From Chryseosolibacter sp049791675 (GTDB taxonomy: Bacteria; Bacteroidota; Bacteroidia; Cytophagales; Cyclobacteriaceae), in contig JBARAD010000162.1 in NCBI GenBank assembly GCA_049791675.1, positions 1-64,000 on the forward strand: DNA of 64,000 nucleotides, given 5' to 3'. Position numbers and translations under genes: made by a program. Under the pieces are notes generated by a model. The model made no database searches. It was not told the DNA's origin and saw only the letters and a program-made list of their open reading frames with translations. Shown here piece after piece: positions 8,211 to 18,155 of the stretch (position 1 is its first letter; every line of letters begins with the position of its first letter).

Positions 8211-9044
8211 TTATTCCTGATTGTCCTCCTGCGGTTCTCCGTCCGCATCGTCTTCCGGAACTTCAGTCCCTTCTTGACCGATCCAGAGATTGATCACATC
8301 GCCGACGATTATTTCTGCCTGCGGTGATGGATCTTGTTTCAAAACCACGGGATGATTTCCGGTAGTGTCTCCCACAAGCTCGATATCTCCGACATTCAGG
8401 TTAGACCCGAGGATATTGAACTTTGCATCTTCGAAGCCAAATCCTAAAACGTTGGGAGCGGGTAATTTATTACTTCCCCCGTCCATTACCACCAGGTCGA
8501 CCACTGTTCCTTTTGGAATGAGCACGCCCGGCACAACCTTGTTGCCCTCGATCTGCATTTCTTTCACCACATTGAGGAAGGGGCCGCGAACGAGCCGGAT
8601 CTTTCCACGCTTCAGCTCACTTCCGCGCAACACTGCCTCCGCATTGGTAAGCGATCCGTCAATGAGATCGGGCATTTTTACGGTAGGCGGGTTTTTCCGG
8701 TTTACGGAAACAAAGATCTTCCGGTTCTCCTTCACTTTTGCACCTGCTGCAGGATATTGTTTTAATACCGTGAGGGGAGGGTAGTCCGCGGAATAAGAAG
8801 AATCATTCACCTCATACCGCAGGTCGTGGCTGGCCAGAAACGCCTCGACTTTGGTGATCGGGAGACCCTCCACGCTTGGTACTGTAATGCTCTCTCCGTG
8901 ATTCGTGACATTCGGGAGGTAGGCGTAAAAGTACAGAACGCTTACAAGGACAATGAGCGCCACCGCCAGGAGGAAGTGCGTTAGTAATCCGCCAAGGGTA
9001 TTGGTTTTCAGGCTTAGCCCCAGATTTCGAAAATCGAATTTCAT
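8211..9044 (-). CDS. Membrane-anchored PASTA-domain protein
   Basis: The 277-residue protein has one transmembrane helix (about 20-43, LLTHFLLAVALIVLVSVLYF) followed by three extracytoplasmic PASTA domains (about 50-120, 122-192, 193-258) and an acidic tail rich in Glu and Asp. There is no kinase or transpeptidase domain. PASTA domains bind peptidoglycan fragments or beta-lactams in other proteins. It follows ddl by 32 nt, which points to a cell-wall role. Similar kinase-free PASTA proteins next to ddl are common in Bacteroidota. Confidence 0.9.
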   Translation of the reverse strand: MKFDFRNLGLSLKTNTLGGLLTHFLLAVALIVLVSVLYFYAYLPNVTNHGESITVPSVEGLPITKVEAFLASHDLRYEVNDSSYSADYPPLTVLKQYPAAGAKVKENRKIFVSVNRKNPPTVKMPDLIDGSLTNAEAVLRGSELKRGKIRLVRGPFLNVVKEMQIEGNKVVPGVLIPKGTVVDLVVMDGGSNKLPAPNVLGFGFEDAKFNILGSNLNVGDIELVGDTTGNHPVVLKQDPSPQAEIIVGDVINLWIGQEGTEVPEDDADGEPQEDNQE

Positions 9045-9076
9045 TCCAGTATAGGGTTTCTCACAAAGATAAGGAA

Positions 9077-10162
9077 TCAGAACTTCAATGAAGAGTTGAA
9101 TTCGCGCTCGACGCGTTTACTCCAGTCGTAACGTTCCTGGGCAAGGTCAAGCAGCCGTGAAATCAGCTCAGTAAACCCGATGCCCCGTTCCTTCCACATC
9201 ATTGGGAACATGCTCGAATTTGTGAATCCCGGAATGGAATTGATCTCATTAATATAGATCTTACCCTGGTCTGTGAGGAAAAGATCCACGCGCGAAAAAT
9301 CTTCGCAGTAAAGCGCTTTGTAGGCTTTCAGGCAAATATCGCGCACTTTCTCAGCAATCTTTGCATCCATTTTGGCAGGTACATCAATCCGGACTCCCTC
9401 CGGGTCTACGTACTTGGCGTCGAAGGTGTAAAAGTCGTATTTGCTGTTGATGACGATTTCTCCCGGGTATGACGCTTCAGCAGGATGATTGCCCAATATG
9501 GCGCATTCAATTTCACGGCCGGTTACAAATTCCTCCATGAGGACAGACTCATCATAGCGGAATGCTTCATCAACGGCTTTCTTGAAATCCGCTTCATTTT
9601 TGACTTTGTTGACGCCTACCGACGAGCCGAGGCTCGCTGACTTTACCATGAAGGGAACACCCAGGGTCTTTTTGATCGTCTTGAAATCGATCTTTTCACG
9701 TTCGGTATAATGGAACGAAACAAAGTTGGTGACGGGAAGCCCCGCATCCTTCAGCAGACGTTTGGCGACGATCTTGTTCATGGCGATGGCAGAGCCCAGT
9801 ACCCCGGTTCCAACCATGGGAATGTCCATCGCCTTGATAAGGCCCTGAATACTGCCGTCTTCTCCATCAGTACCGTGAAGCACGGGAAAAATGACGTCGG
9901 CCTTGATGCGGTCGCCGCTGGAGACCAGTATAAAACCAGGGCTTTGGGCATCGAGAATCAATCCCAGGGCTTTGCCCTGCCCGATGTCTTTTGTGACACC
10001 GGAGGTCAGAAACCACTGGCCTGACTTCGTGATCCCGATGGGCAGGGGCTCGAAGCGATCTTTATTGATGTGATCAAAAATATTCCGGGCTGAGTTAACG
10101 GAGACGCCATGCTCCACTGATCTTCCCCCGTACAGGATGGCTACCTTTTTCTTCTTTGACAT
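9077..10162 (-). CDS. ddl: D-alanine--D-alanine ligase
   Basis: ATP-grasp ligase that joins two D-alanines for peptidoglycan precursors. The start at 10162 (MSKKKKVAILYGGRSVEHGV) gives 361 residues, the usual length; the open frame extends 15 codons further upstream but without conserved sequence. Typical motifs are LYGGRSVEHGVSV at the N-terminus, KSASLGSSVGVNKV in the ATP-binding loop, EEFVTGREIECAILG, and the metal/D-Ala binding end YINEINSIPGFTNSSMFP. It heads the ddl-PASTA gene pair. Confidence 0.96.
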   Translation of the reverse strand: MSKKKKVAILYGGRSVEHGVSVNSARNIFDHINKDRFEPLPIGITKSGQWFLTSGVTKDIGQGKALGLILDAQSPGFILVSSGDRIKADVIFPVLHGTDGEDGSIQGLIKAMDIPMVGTGVLGSAIAMNKIVAKRLLKDAGLPVTNFVSFHYTEREKIDFKTIKKTLGVPFMVKSASLGSSVGVNKVKNEADFKKAVDEAFRYDESVLMEEFVTGREIECAILGNHPAEASYPGEIVINSKYDFYTFDAKYVDPEGVRIDVPAKMDAKIAEKVRDICLKAYKALYCEDFSRVDLFLTDQGKIYINEINSIPGFTNSSMFPMMWKERGIGFTELISRLLDLAQERYDWSKRVEREFNSSLKF

Positions 10163-10194
10163 GTGAGTTCGTTTCGTCCCAAAGATATTAAAAA

Positions 10195-10301
10195 GTCGAC
10201 AGTCCACTGTTCACAGTCCACGGCAGGAGAGGCCTTTTATGGAGTATTTGACGAGGTCGCCAGACCCGTAGTCTGTGGTCTGTGGTCTGTCGTCCGTGGT
10301 C
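10195..10301. repeat. Inverted low-complexity array pair (GACTGTGG-type)
   Basis: The left arm (10195-10223) contains GACAGTCCACTGTTCACAG and the right arm (10267-10301) contains GTCTGTGGTCTGTGGTCTGT, which are imperfect reverse complements in word content. They flank about 43 unrelated bases. The right arm runs into the stop codon of the M43 protease gene. Confidence 0.6.
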
Positions 10302-13300
10302 TAAAAAACCAATATCTTCGAACTAAAGAACTTCCCCCCGATCTGCACGCGAATGAAATAGATGCCGGGCGGCAACCGCTGGGGTAGCTGTAATGGAAAG
10401 GTCTGGTTCAGCACGTCCGTTAATAGGCCATCCGTTTCCATCTGTCCGGTAGCATTGATGATTGAAAAACGTACGTTCTGGCGTTCGGGAAGATTGAAGG
10501 CGATCTTTAGATCCGTAAGTTCGGGATGGGTAAGATCATATCCGTATACAGTGTACAATTCACTGAACTCAACAGAAGCCGGTTCCTGACTGACAAAAAA
10601 TTCGATATTATCAAGGTATAGATTGTTGCCTTCCTGATTGCGAACCACAAAGGCGATCCTGACATTTTCTTCTCCGGCAAACGAATTCAGATTCACGGGA
10701 ATATTGTTATTCCAATCTTCATCTGTTCCAGGGATCCATCTTCCCTCGACAATTTCTCCCGTCGGGAAATTATACGGAATTTCCTCATAGGTGTTCCCGC
10801 AATCCCTGGACCCAAGAATAACAAGCCTTCCGGTTCCGGTCGCGCGTGCGGCATAAGAAAGGTCAAAGGCCATACTGGCTTCCGCTGTGCCGGAGAAATC
10901 GAGTACCGGACTCACGAGCCAGGCCTCATCTCCGGAAAGGTTGTTGTCGTATGCGTTGAAATACAGCGATTGACCGTAATTGGTGGCGGTGGTTTCCCAG
11001 TTGGTGCCGCCGTTGGGATTGACTGAAGTCCATGCGGAGGTAAAGTCGCTTTCAAAGTTTTCACGCAACGGTATTCTGTCGCGCGCCTGGTTGATTACGA
11101 CGTTGAAACTTTTCTCATTATCTGCAGGATTATAATCAGAAAAGCCATTCGGATTCTCAACCCGGATGAGGATGGTGTTGTCACTTGCGGGAAGGCTCAG
11201 GGGAGGCAGGTCGATTTCCTTTTCCCCGCTGAATGGAAGATTCAGGCCGGTGAAGGCAACTGTCGCGCTACTGCCTCCATTGATGGAATAGACGACATTG
11301 AGATCTTCCAGTATTTCGCTTCCGGTATTCAGTATCAGTATCCGTGGCACTACTTCATTTTCACAGGTTACCAGCGAAGGACTTACCAGCCGGATGAGTG
11401 CAGCATCGTTTGTCTTTTCTGTGAAGAGGGCGACATCATCGAGGTAGATATTATTGCCCCAGTCATTGATCCCCACAAATGCTATCTGCACCTTTCCCGC
11501 ACCGGCGAAGGCGGAAAGGTTAACCAATTCCTTTCGCCATTGATTTGCGCCCGATGGCGTAAACGGAGACGTCGTCTCAGGAACTGACTTCAATGAATCG
11601 CCTGCTTTATTATATACGACTGTTCCCTGATTTATATCCTCACAGTCGGTCATGACAATCACTTTCAACCGGTCGTTGCTCGACTTAAATCTCGCGTGGG
11701 CCACCTCAAAGGAGAGCCTGGCGGTAGCCGCGGTAGAAAGATCGATAACCGGACTGAGGAACATGTCAATTTCACCCACCTTATCTTCGTAGTCGAAGTA
11801 GTTTAGCTTTAGGGCCTTGTTGCCAGCCTGGTCATTCGGTGCCGCGACGGGTTGCCACGTTACCTGGCCGTCAGGATTGTGAATGATCCATCCGGGAGGC
11901 AGTACATTGAACGTCTCCGCGAACGGGGCGTTCGCAAATGCGGGTACGATCACCGTTGAGGATCTTTCATCATTATAGCTTCCTAAGTCCGTTCCGCCAT
12001 TCGTCAACAGCACCTGGAAAGTTATGGTGTGGTTGCCTGACGGAACACTGAGTGTGGAGAAGGACACTTCCGTGGATGCGAGTGGATCCAGCGCCAGCGA
12101 AAAGTCCACCGTCTCCTGTACAGTTCCATCGAGGATGAACCGGACCCGGCCACTGGTGATCACGTTGCTGCCGTAATTCCTTAACTCGATAACGGGCGTG
12201 ATGAGATTGCTGCATACCGAAGCATCCGGAAAAACAATGGCCCGGATACCGAGATCATCGGGTAGGGGCGCCGGTTCCTGCAGGGCAGGAGAGGACAACA
12301 AGGTGTTCCGGCGCGGGCTGTTCTCGATCACCGCGATCATGCGGTTAACCTGGCCGTTGGTGAACAGGTTCATGCAATCGTCATCCGTATAATCCAGGAA
12401 ATTCTGGAACATGATCACCTGGCCACATCCGTCGGTCTTCGGGTGGGTGGCGCATCCGTCAGTATTTGCTCCCTGGTTGGGGGTGTCAGTTACGTAGTCC
12501 GTGCCGCTGCAGCCGGCGTCATCTCCCCAGATGTGGTGGAGACCGAAAAAATGTCCTGTCTCGTGCGTGGCGGTGCGCCCCTTGTTGAACGCGGGGTCAA
12601 GATTGAAAGCTCCGTCATCATCCGATCCAAAGGCTTTATGCCATATCACGACACCGTCCGTCAGCCGGTTGTTGGATGAATTCTCATGGCCCTGAAGGTT
12701 TGATTCGGGAAACTGCGCATAGCCTACAAAACTGTCCGTGAGGTTGCACACCCAGATATTCAGGTATTGTTCCGCAGGCCAGTAACTGGTTGATTTGAGG
12801 GCGTAATTATCGTTCATCGTCCATGAGCTTCTGCCACCGTTGATGCGGACAATGCCGTCTGTGGCCAACCCGTCCGGGTCGCGTTTTGCAAGGACGAATT
12901 CGATATCCAGACTTCCGGCGTCGTCGAGGAACACCTGGGGTGTATTGGCCGCATCCGCATTTTCACGGCGGAAGTCTTCATTCAATACACGGAGCTGTGA
13001 CAACACCTGTTCGTCGGTGATGTTGGTGCCAACGCCAATAGGTTCTCCGTTGTGGATGATATGCACCACCACCGGGATCTGGTAAGGAGCGGCCTGCTCG
13101 CGGGCGGCGCGGCCTAACGAAAAGGATGTCTTTTGCTCGCCCAGCCACTTTTCGAATGCTGTTTTCTGAAGGACGGGATTTGCATACAGGGTCCTGGAAT
13201 ATTGAATGGTGCCGCAGCGATCCTGGGCAAGCAGGGAAAATGAAACCGATGACAATGCGAGGGCAACGCCTGAAATGATGATATACTGTAAGGCCAGCCT

Positions 13301-13303
13301 CAT
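10301..13303 (-). CDS. Secreted M43-family (pappalysin-type) metalloprotease with T9SS sorting domain
   Basis: A 1000-residue exported protease. It has a signal peptide (about 1-26, ending SFSLLAQ), then a metallopeptidase domain with the extended zinc motif HETGHFFGLHHIWGD and a Met-turn in DDCMNLFTNGQ. After it come a CARDB-like Ig domain, two choice-of-anchor/MAM-like jelly rolls (FAETFNVLPPGWIIHNPDG and LRENFESDFTSAWTSVNPNG) separated by a second CARDB-like domain, and a type A C-terminal domain ending FFSSKILVF. It probably degrades extracellular protein. The architecture is typical for T9SS cargo. Confidence 0.93.
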   Translation of the reverse strand: MRLALQYIIISGVALALSSVSFSLLAQDRCGTIQYSRTLYANPVLQKTAFEKWLGEQKTSFSLGRAAREQAAPYQIPVVVHIIHNGEPIGVGTNITDEQVLSQLRVLNEDFRRENADAANTPQVFLDDAGSLDIEFVLAKRDPDGLATDGIVRINGGRSSWTMNDNYALKSTSYWPAEQYLNIWVCNLTDSFVGYAQFPESNLQGHENSSNNRLTDGVVIWHKAFGSDDDGAFNLDPAFNKGRTATHETGHFFGLHHIWGDDAGCSGTDYVTDTPNQGANTDGCATHPKTDGCGQVIMFQNFLDYTDDDCMNLFTNGQVNRMIAVIENSPRRNTLLSSPALQEPAPLPDDLGIRAIVFPDASVCSNLITPVIELRNYGSNVITSGRVRFILDGTVQETVDFSLALDPLASTEVSFSTLSVPSGNHTITFQVLLTNGGTDLGSYNDERSSTVIVPAFANAPFAETFNVLPPGWIIHNPDGQVTWQPVAAPNDQAGNKALKLNYFDYEDKVGEIDMFLSPVIDLSTAATARLSFEVAHARFKSSNDRLKVIVMTDCEDINQGTVVYNKAGDSLKSVPETTSPFTPSGANQWRKELVNLSAFAGAGKVQIAFVGINDWGNNIYLDDVALFTEKTNDAALIRLVSPSLVTCENEVVPRILILNTGSEILEDLNVVYSINGGSSATVAFTGLNLPFSGEKEIDLPPLSLPASDNTILIRVENPNGFSDYNPADNEKSFNVVINQARDRIPLRENFESDFTSAWTSVNPNGGTNWETTATNYGQSLYFNAYDNNLSGDEAWLVSPVLDFSGTAEASMAFDLSYAARATGTGRLVILGSRDCGNTYEEIPYNFPTGEIVEGRWIPGTDEDWNNNIPVNLNSFAGEENVRIAFVVRNQEGNNLYLDNIEFFVSQEPASVEFSELYTVYGYDLTHPELTDLKIAFNLPERQNVRFSIINATGQMETDGLLTDVLNQTFPLQLPQRLPPGIYFIRVQIGGKFFSSKILVF

Positions 13304-13368
13304 GAAGAGAATATGGATACTATTGATCAGGAGATTTCACAATTTGTAACCACAGTCATTAAAGGTGT

Positions 13369-13641
13369 TTAAATGTTCAGGGGGATCATGTTGACCACTT
13401 CGATGCTTTTGACTTCAGGAACATCGCGCTTAATCGCTGCTTCGACCCCGGCTTTAAAAGTCATGGTAGACATGCTGCAGTTGCCGCAGGCGCCGACGAA
13501 TTCAAGCTTCACCACGTGTTCCGCCGTGACCTCATTCACTTTCACATTGCCACCGTCGGCTTTGAGATAAGGCCTGATGGAATCCAGGGAGGCTTCTATT
13601 TTTTTTGTTAACTCTTCGAGGTTCACGGTATGGGCACTCAT
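13369..13641 (-). CDS. NifU-like C-terminal-domain protein (Fe-S scaffold/carrier)
   Basis: The 90-residue protein is a stand-alone NifU C-terminal domain with the conserved pair Cys52 and Cys55 in GACGNCSMS, which holds a labile Fe-S cluster between two subunits. Its start codon overlaps the mrp stop in TAATG, so the two are translationally coupled. Together they form a small Fe-S trafficking unit separate from the suf operon at 36.8-43.0 kb. Confidence 0.93.
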   Translation of the reverse strand: MSAHTVNLEELTKKIEASLDSIRPYLKADGGNVKVNEVTAEHVVKLEFVGACGNCSMSTMTFKAGVEAAIKRDVPEVKSIEVVNMIPLNI

Positions 13642-14735
13642 TAGACTTTCATTTCAACCTTTTGTGTACTTGCAAAGTTAGCATTTCTTATGGCAATCTG
13701 GCGGGCCAGGGTGCGTGCTAATTCATGAAATGCTTCTCCGGCGGGGCCGGGTTTCATGGCGGCGGGTAGCCCGCTGTCGCCACTTTCGCGGATGCTTTGG
13801 ACCAGCGGTATCTGTCCGAGGAACGGAACATCGAACTTTTCCGATAAGTTCTTTCCACCCCCTTTTCCGAAAATGTAATACCGGTTATCGGGCAATTCTT
13901 CAGGCGTAAAATACGCCATATTCTCCACGACGCCCAGAATCGGCACGTTTATCTGCGGCTGCTTAAACATGGAGAGTCCTTTGGTGGCATCTGCCAACGC
14001 GACTTTCTGCGGGGTGGTGACGATTACTGCTCCCGTTACCGGAACAGTCTGCACGAGCGTGAGGTGAATGTCGCTGGTTCCCGGAGGAAGATCAATCAGC
14101 AGATAATCCAGCTGGCCCCAGTCGGCATCGCCAAAAAACTGCTTGAGCGCGGAACTGGCCATGGGTCCGCGCCAGACCACTGCGCTGTCCGGCGGGGTTA
14201 GAAAACCTATCGAAAGCAATTTCACGCCGTACTGCTCAAGCGGGATGATGATATTTTTGCCGTTCACCTGCTTGACATGCGGTTGCTCATGTTCACAGTT
14301 GAACATGGTCGGGATAGAAGGACCGAAAATGTCGGCGTCTATCAGTCCCACTTTCGCACCCGCCTGGGCCAGCGCCACCGCCAGGTTCGACGTTACGGTT
14401 GATTTACCCACACCGCCCTTGCCGGATGCGATTGCGATAATATTTTTTACGCCCGGAAGGATGGGCGTGTTGTCGCGCAGCGTCGTAACAGATGACGTCA
14501 TCCGGATGTCGATTTCAACCGCCGGACCGACAACCCTTCTCACGGCATCTTCACAATCCTGCCGGATCTTTTCTTTCAGCGGGCATGCAGGAGTGGTCAA
14601 AACCACCGTAAAAGAGACTTTTTTAGGTTCTGCCATGATATCTTTTACCATGTTAAGAGAAACCAGGTCCCGCTTCAGGTCGGGGTCTTCAACAGTGGAA
14701 AGCGCTCTCAGGATATCGGATTGGGTATAACTCAT
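13641..14735 (-). CDS. mrp: Mrp/NBP35-family Fe-S carrier ATPase
   Basis: The 364-residue protein has an N-terminal MIP18/DUF59 domain (about 1-85) and a deviant Walker A P-loop GKGGVGKS at 105-112, plus the switch DLPPGTSDIHLT. Mrp proteins (ApbC) bind and deliver Fe-S clusters. The following NifU-like gene overlaps by one base. It is divergent from dnaG across 204 bp. Confidence 0.94.
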   Translation of the reverse strand: MSYTQSDILRALSTVEDPDLKRDLVSLNMVKDIMAEPKKVSFTVVLTTPACPLKEKIRQDCEDAVRRVVGPAVEIDIRMTSSVTTLRDNTPILPGVKNIIAIASGKGGVGKSTVTSNLAVALAQAGAKVGLIDADIFGPSIPTMFNCEHEQPHVKQVNGKNIIIPLEQYGVKLLSIGFLTPPDSAVVWRGPMASSALKQFFGDADWGQLDYLLIDLPPGTSDIHLTLVQTVPVTGAVIVTTPQKVALADATKGLSMFKQPQINVPILGVVENMAYFTPEELPDNRYYIFGKGGGKNLSEKFDVPFLGQIPLVQSIRESGDSGLPAAMKPGPAGEAFHELARTLARQIAIRNANFASTQKVEMKV

Positions 14736-14887
14736 GCTGTCCTAACAATATTTTGACGTGAAATCGTTTAGAAAGCGCAAGTTAATGACGATTTAATAAA
14801 TATGAAGTCAAATCTGCCAACGGTCATATATTCCTCCCATACTTTGCCTGCAGGTCGAATTACGCGGGATTTTTAGGCAGGAAGGAG

Positions 14888-14895
14888 TATCTTTG
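14888..14895 (+). promoter_or_regulatory. Bacteroidota-type -7 element upstream of dnaG
   Basis: TATCTTTG, followed by C, is an exact match to TAnnTTTG, 44 nt before the dnaG ATG. No clear TTTG -33 element is present at the expected 19-21 nt spacing, so this is a moderate call. Confidence 0.4.
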
Positions 14896-14939
14896 CCGTT
14901 GATTCAACAAGCCAAACCGCCAGGAGCCAGCAGCCTCTC

Positions 14940-16871
14940 ATGATTACCCGCGAGACTATAGATGAGATCAAAAACCGGGTGGATATCATTGACGTGATCA
15001 GTGACTTCATTACACTGAAACGCGCTGGCCAGAACTATAAGGCCCTGAGTCCCTTCACGAACGAGAAAACACCGTCTTTTTATGTAGTCCCCGCCAAGGG
15101 AATTTTCAAGGATTTCAGCAGCGGTAAGGGCGGCGACGCCATCACCTTCGTGATGGAGCACGAGGGGATGGCCTATGCTGAAGCGCTCCGGTACCTGGCA
15201 AAAAAATACGGCGTCGAGATAAAGGAGGAAGGTGTCGGCACCCAGCAGGAGCTCGCCCAGCAAAGTGATCGCGATGGACTCTATATCGTCATGAACTTCG
15301 CGAAAGAGCATTACCGCCACCTGCTGTTTGAAAACCAGGAAGGTAACAGCATCGGTCTCAGCTACTTCCGTGAACGCGGGTTCAATGACCGCACGATCGA
15401 AAAGTTCGAACTCGGCTATAGTCTCAACCAATGGGATGACCTGATCAAAAACGCGGTCGGCAAGGGCTACAGTGAAGCAATGCTGGAGAAGTCGGGCCTG
15501 ATGATCAGGAAGGATGACGGAAAAAAATACGACCGCTTCCGCGGAAGGGTGATCTTTCCGGTCCATAATCTTTCTGGGAAGGTGATTGCCTTTGGCGCCC
15601 GGATCCTTACCAAGGAAAAGGATCAGCCCAAGTACATCAATTCGCCGGAAACGGATATATATCATAAGAGTCAGGTATTGTATGGCCTTTATCAGGCAAA
15701 AAATGCCATACGGCACGATGACTTCTGTTATCTCGTAGAAGGTTACACCGATGTGATCTCGCTGCACCAGGCAGATATCCAGAACGTTGTAGCATCTTCC
15801 GGAACGGCTTTGACGGAAGAGCAGATCAAGCTCATGCGCCGCTTCACAGAAAATGTGACGGTATTATACGATGGCGATCAGGCAGGGATCAAAGCTGCGC
15901 TGCGCGGGATCGATCTCGTGCTGAAAGGCGGATTGAATGTGCGCATCGTGCTGTTGCCTGACGGCGAAGATCCCGACAGCTTCTCCAAAAAAATGGGAAG
16001 CACGGAGCTCAGGCAGTATCTCAAGGATCATACCCAGGATTTTATTTCATTCAAGATTGGCCTGTATTCGAAAGAAGCTGCCAATGATCCGATCAGAAAA
16101 GCGGAAGCCATTCGCGAGATTGTGACCAGCATCGGTTTGATACCGGATCCGATCAAACGCAGCGTCTACCTCCAGGAAACGAGTAACCTCCTGAAGATCC
16201 AGGAAAGTGTTCTGTTCACGGAGCTGAACAAGCTTATCATTCATGACAGGCAGAAGAAGAATGAGGACCGCAAGCGCGAGGAGGTAAGACAGCCCGCCCC
16301 CGATATTGAGCCCGCGCCCCCGAAAAGTGAAGGTGCGGGTTCCGAAGAATTGCAGGAACGTGAAATGGTGAGACTGTTGTTGAACTATGCCGACAGTGAA
16401 CTGGAAGAGGATGTTGACCTGCTGACTTTCTTCATTTCCGAATTCGAGGACATCGAATTCCTGAATGATTCGTATGCCGATATCTACAATACGTTTTTGA
16501 GTTGCCGGAATGAAGGAAAGTTGATCGACTCTGCTTACTTCCTTCACCACAGCCCTGAAAAGATCAAGTCGATTGTCGCCGACCTGACCCTGCGGAAATA
16601 TTATGCGAGCCCACACTGGAGTACAAAATACCATATCTATTTTTCTGACGAGAAAGAAAATATTCAGGAACACGCTCACCAGAATGTGTTGAGGAAAAAG
16701 TACCGTTATATCCAGCGCCTCATTGAAGAGAACAAGGAAAAACTGAAAGATGCCGAGAAACGTATCAGTGAAAAGGAAATTGATGATCTCCTGGAAATGC
16801 AGATAAAACTGAAGAATGCAGATGTGGAGATCGCCAAAGAACTGGGAATTGTTTCCGGCCGTTATTATTAG
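14940..16871 (+). CDS. dnaG: DNA primase, with zinc ligands replaced
   Basis: RNA primer synthesis at the replication fork. The 643-residue protein contains the N-terminal CHC2-type fold, a TOPRIM catalytic core (LVEGYTDVISLHQ with the catalytic Glu; LYDGDQAGIKAA with the metal-binding Asp pair) and a C-terminal helicase-binding region. In the CHC2 region the four positions that bind zinc in E. coli DnaG are Ser37, Thr40, Asp58 and Ser61 (ALSPFTNEKTPSF and FKDFSSGKGG), so zinc cannot be bound in the usual way. The surrounding fold is otherwise conserved, arguing against a sequencing error. It is followed 39 nt later by ribBA. Confidence 0.96.
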   Translation: MITRETIDEIKNRVDIIDVISDFITLKRAGQNYKALSPFTNEKTPSFYVVPAKGIFKDFSSGKGGDAITFVMEHEGMAYAEALRYLAKKYGVEIKEEGVGTQQELAQQSDRDGLYIVMNFAKEHYRHLLFENQEGNSIGLSYFRERGFNDRTIEKFELGYSLNQWDDLIKNAVGKGYSEAMLEKSGLMIRKDDGKKYDRFRGRVIFPVHNLSGKVIAFGARILTKEKDQPKYINSPETDIYHKSQVLYGLYQAKNAIRHDDFCYLVEGYTDVISLHQADIQNVVASSGTALTEEQIKLMRRFTENVTVLYDGDQAGIKAALRGIDLVLKGGLNVRIVLLPDGEDPDSFSKKMGSTELRQYLKDHTQDFISFKIGLYSKEAANDPIRKAEAIREIVTSIGLIPDPIKRSVYLQETSNLLKIQESVLFTELNKLIIHDRQKKNEDRKREEVRQPAPDIEPAPPKSEGAGSEELQEREMVRLLLNYADSELEEDVDLLTFFISEFEDIEFLNDSYADIYNTFLSCRNEGKLIDSAYFLHHSPEKIKSIVADLTLRKYYASPHWSTKYHIYFSDEKENIQEHAHQNVLRKKYRYIQRLIEENKEKLKDAEKRISEKEIDDLLEMQIKLKNADVEIAKELGIVSGRYY

Positions 16872-16910
16872 ATCAAGCTGAACAGGAAGCGAGAATTTTT
16901 TGTTAAAACC

Positions 16911-18149
16911 ATGCGTAATACCCCCTCCATGAACAATGATATAGAGCTGGACACCATTGAGCAGGCGCTCGAAGATATTAAAAACGGCAAGGTGATTATT
17001 GTCGTCGACGATGAAGACCGTGAGAACGAAGGTGACTTTATCTGTGCGGCGGAATGCATTACCCCCGAGATCGTCAACTTTATGGCTACCCACGGGCGCG
17101 GCCTGATATGCGCGCCGTTGATCGAAGATCGCTGTGAAGAACTGGGTCTTGAACTGATGGTGGGTGTCAATACCGCTGCATTTGAGACGCCCTTCACGGT
17201 GTCGGTCGATCTGATCGGCCATGGCTGCACCACCGGTATTTCCGCCCATGATCGTTTTAAAACCATCCGCGCGCTTGTGGATCCGGATATTAAACCCGCT
17301 GAACTTGGGAAGCCCGGTCACATCTTTCCTTTGCGGGCCAAGCGGGGAGGGGTGCTCCGGCGCGCCGGCCACACGGAGGCCGCCATTGACTTTGCCAGGC
17401 TTGCAGGGTTTAAGCCGGCAGGGGTACTGGTAGAGATCATGAACGAAGACGGATCGATGGCGCGCCTGCCCGACCTGGTGAAGGTGGCGAAACGATTCAA
17501 TCTGAAACTCGTTTCGATCAAGGACCTCATTGAATACAGGATCAAAAAAGAATCGCTGATCAATCGCCAGGTCGAGGTAGATATGCCCACCGAACACGGC
17601 AATTTCAAACTCATCGCCTTTGAACAGACAAACTCCCAGGAAGTACACCTTGCGCTCGTGAAGGGCACCTGGCATAAGGATGAACCTGTTCTTGTCCGCG
17701 TTCATTCCTCCTGTGTTACGGGTGACATCTTCGGTTCGTGCCGTTGTGATTGCGGACCGCAGCTGCACCATGCCATGGATATGGTGGACCGCGAAGGGAA
17801 AGGTGTAGTGCTCTACATGAAACAGGAGGGCAGAGGCATCGGCCTGCTCAACAAACTGAGGGCTTATAAACTACAGGAAGAAGGTTGGGATACCGTGGAA
17901 GCCAACGTCCAGCTTGGCTTTGACATGGACGAACGCGATTATGGCGTGGGGGCGCAGATACTGCGCGATCTCGGTGTGACGAAGATCAAACTCATCACGA
18001 ACAATCCTAAAAAGCGCGTGGGTCTGATGGGTTATGGTCTGGAAATTGTGGAGAACATACCAATCGAGATGATGCCAAACGCCCACAATGAAAAATACCT
18101 CCTGACAAAACGCGACAAGTTGGGACACACGATCTTAAAAAATAAATAG
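16911..18149 (+). CDS. ribBA: Bifunctional DHBP synthase / GTP cyclohydrolase II
   Basis: Two riboflavin pathway enzymes fused in 412 residues. The N-terminal half makes 3,4-dihydroxy-2-butanone 4-phosphate (DDEDRENEGDFI metal site, THGRGLICAPL). The C-terminal half opens GTP, with the zinc cysteines in SSCVTGDIFGSCRCDCG and the catalytic GRGIGLLNKLRAY. Both sets of motifs are intact. A second ATG at 16929 (MNNDIEL) is an alternative start. No FMN riboswitch is visible in the 39-nt gap after dnaG. Confidence 0.96.
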   Translation: MRNTPSMNNDIELDTIEQALEDIKNGKVIIVVDDEDRENEGDFICAAECITPEIVNFMATHGRGLICAPLIEDRCEELGLELMVGVNTAAFETPFTVSVDLIGHGCTTGISAHDRFKTIRALVDPDIKPAELGKPGHIFPLRAKRGGVLRRAGHTEAAIDFARLAGFKPAGVLVEIMNEDGSMARLPDLVKVAKRFNLKLVSIKDLIEYRIKKESLINRQVEVDMPTEHGNFKLIAFEQTNSQEVHLALVKGTWHKDEPVLVRVHSSCVTGDIFGSCRCDCGPQLHHAMDMVDREGKGVVLYMKQEGRGIGLLNKLRAYKLQEEGWDTVEANVQLGFDMDERDYGVGAQILRDLGVTKIKLITNNPKKRVGLMGYGLEIVENIPIEMMPNAHNEKYLLTKRDKLGHTILKNK

Positions 18150-18155
18150 TATCCC

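Noticed and set aside
16872..16910. FMN riboswitch before ribBA
   Set aside because: Only 39 bases separate dnaG from ribBA, too few for the conserved FMN aptamer, and none of its motifs is seen.
16047..17771. Long open frame (574 codons) antisense to dnaG and ribBA
   Set aside because: It runs opposite two well-conserved genes and its sequence has no domain or realistic composition; GC-rich coding DNA often leaves such shadows.
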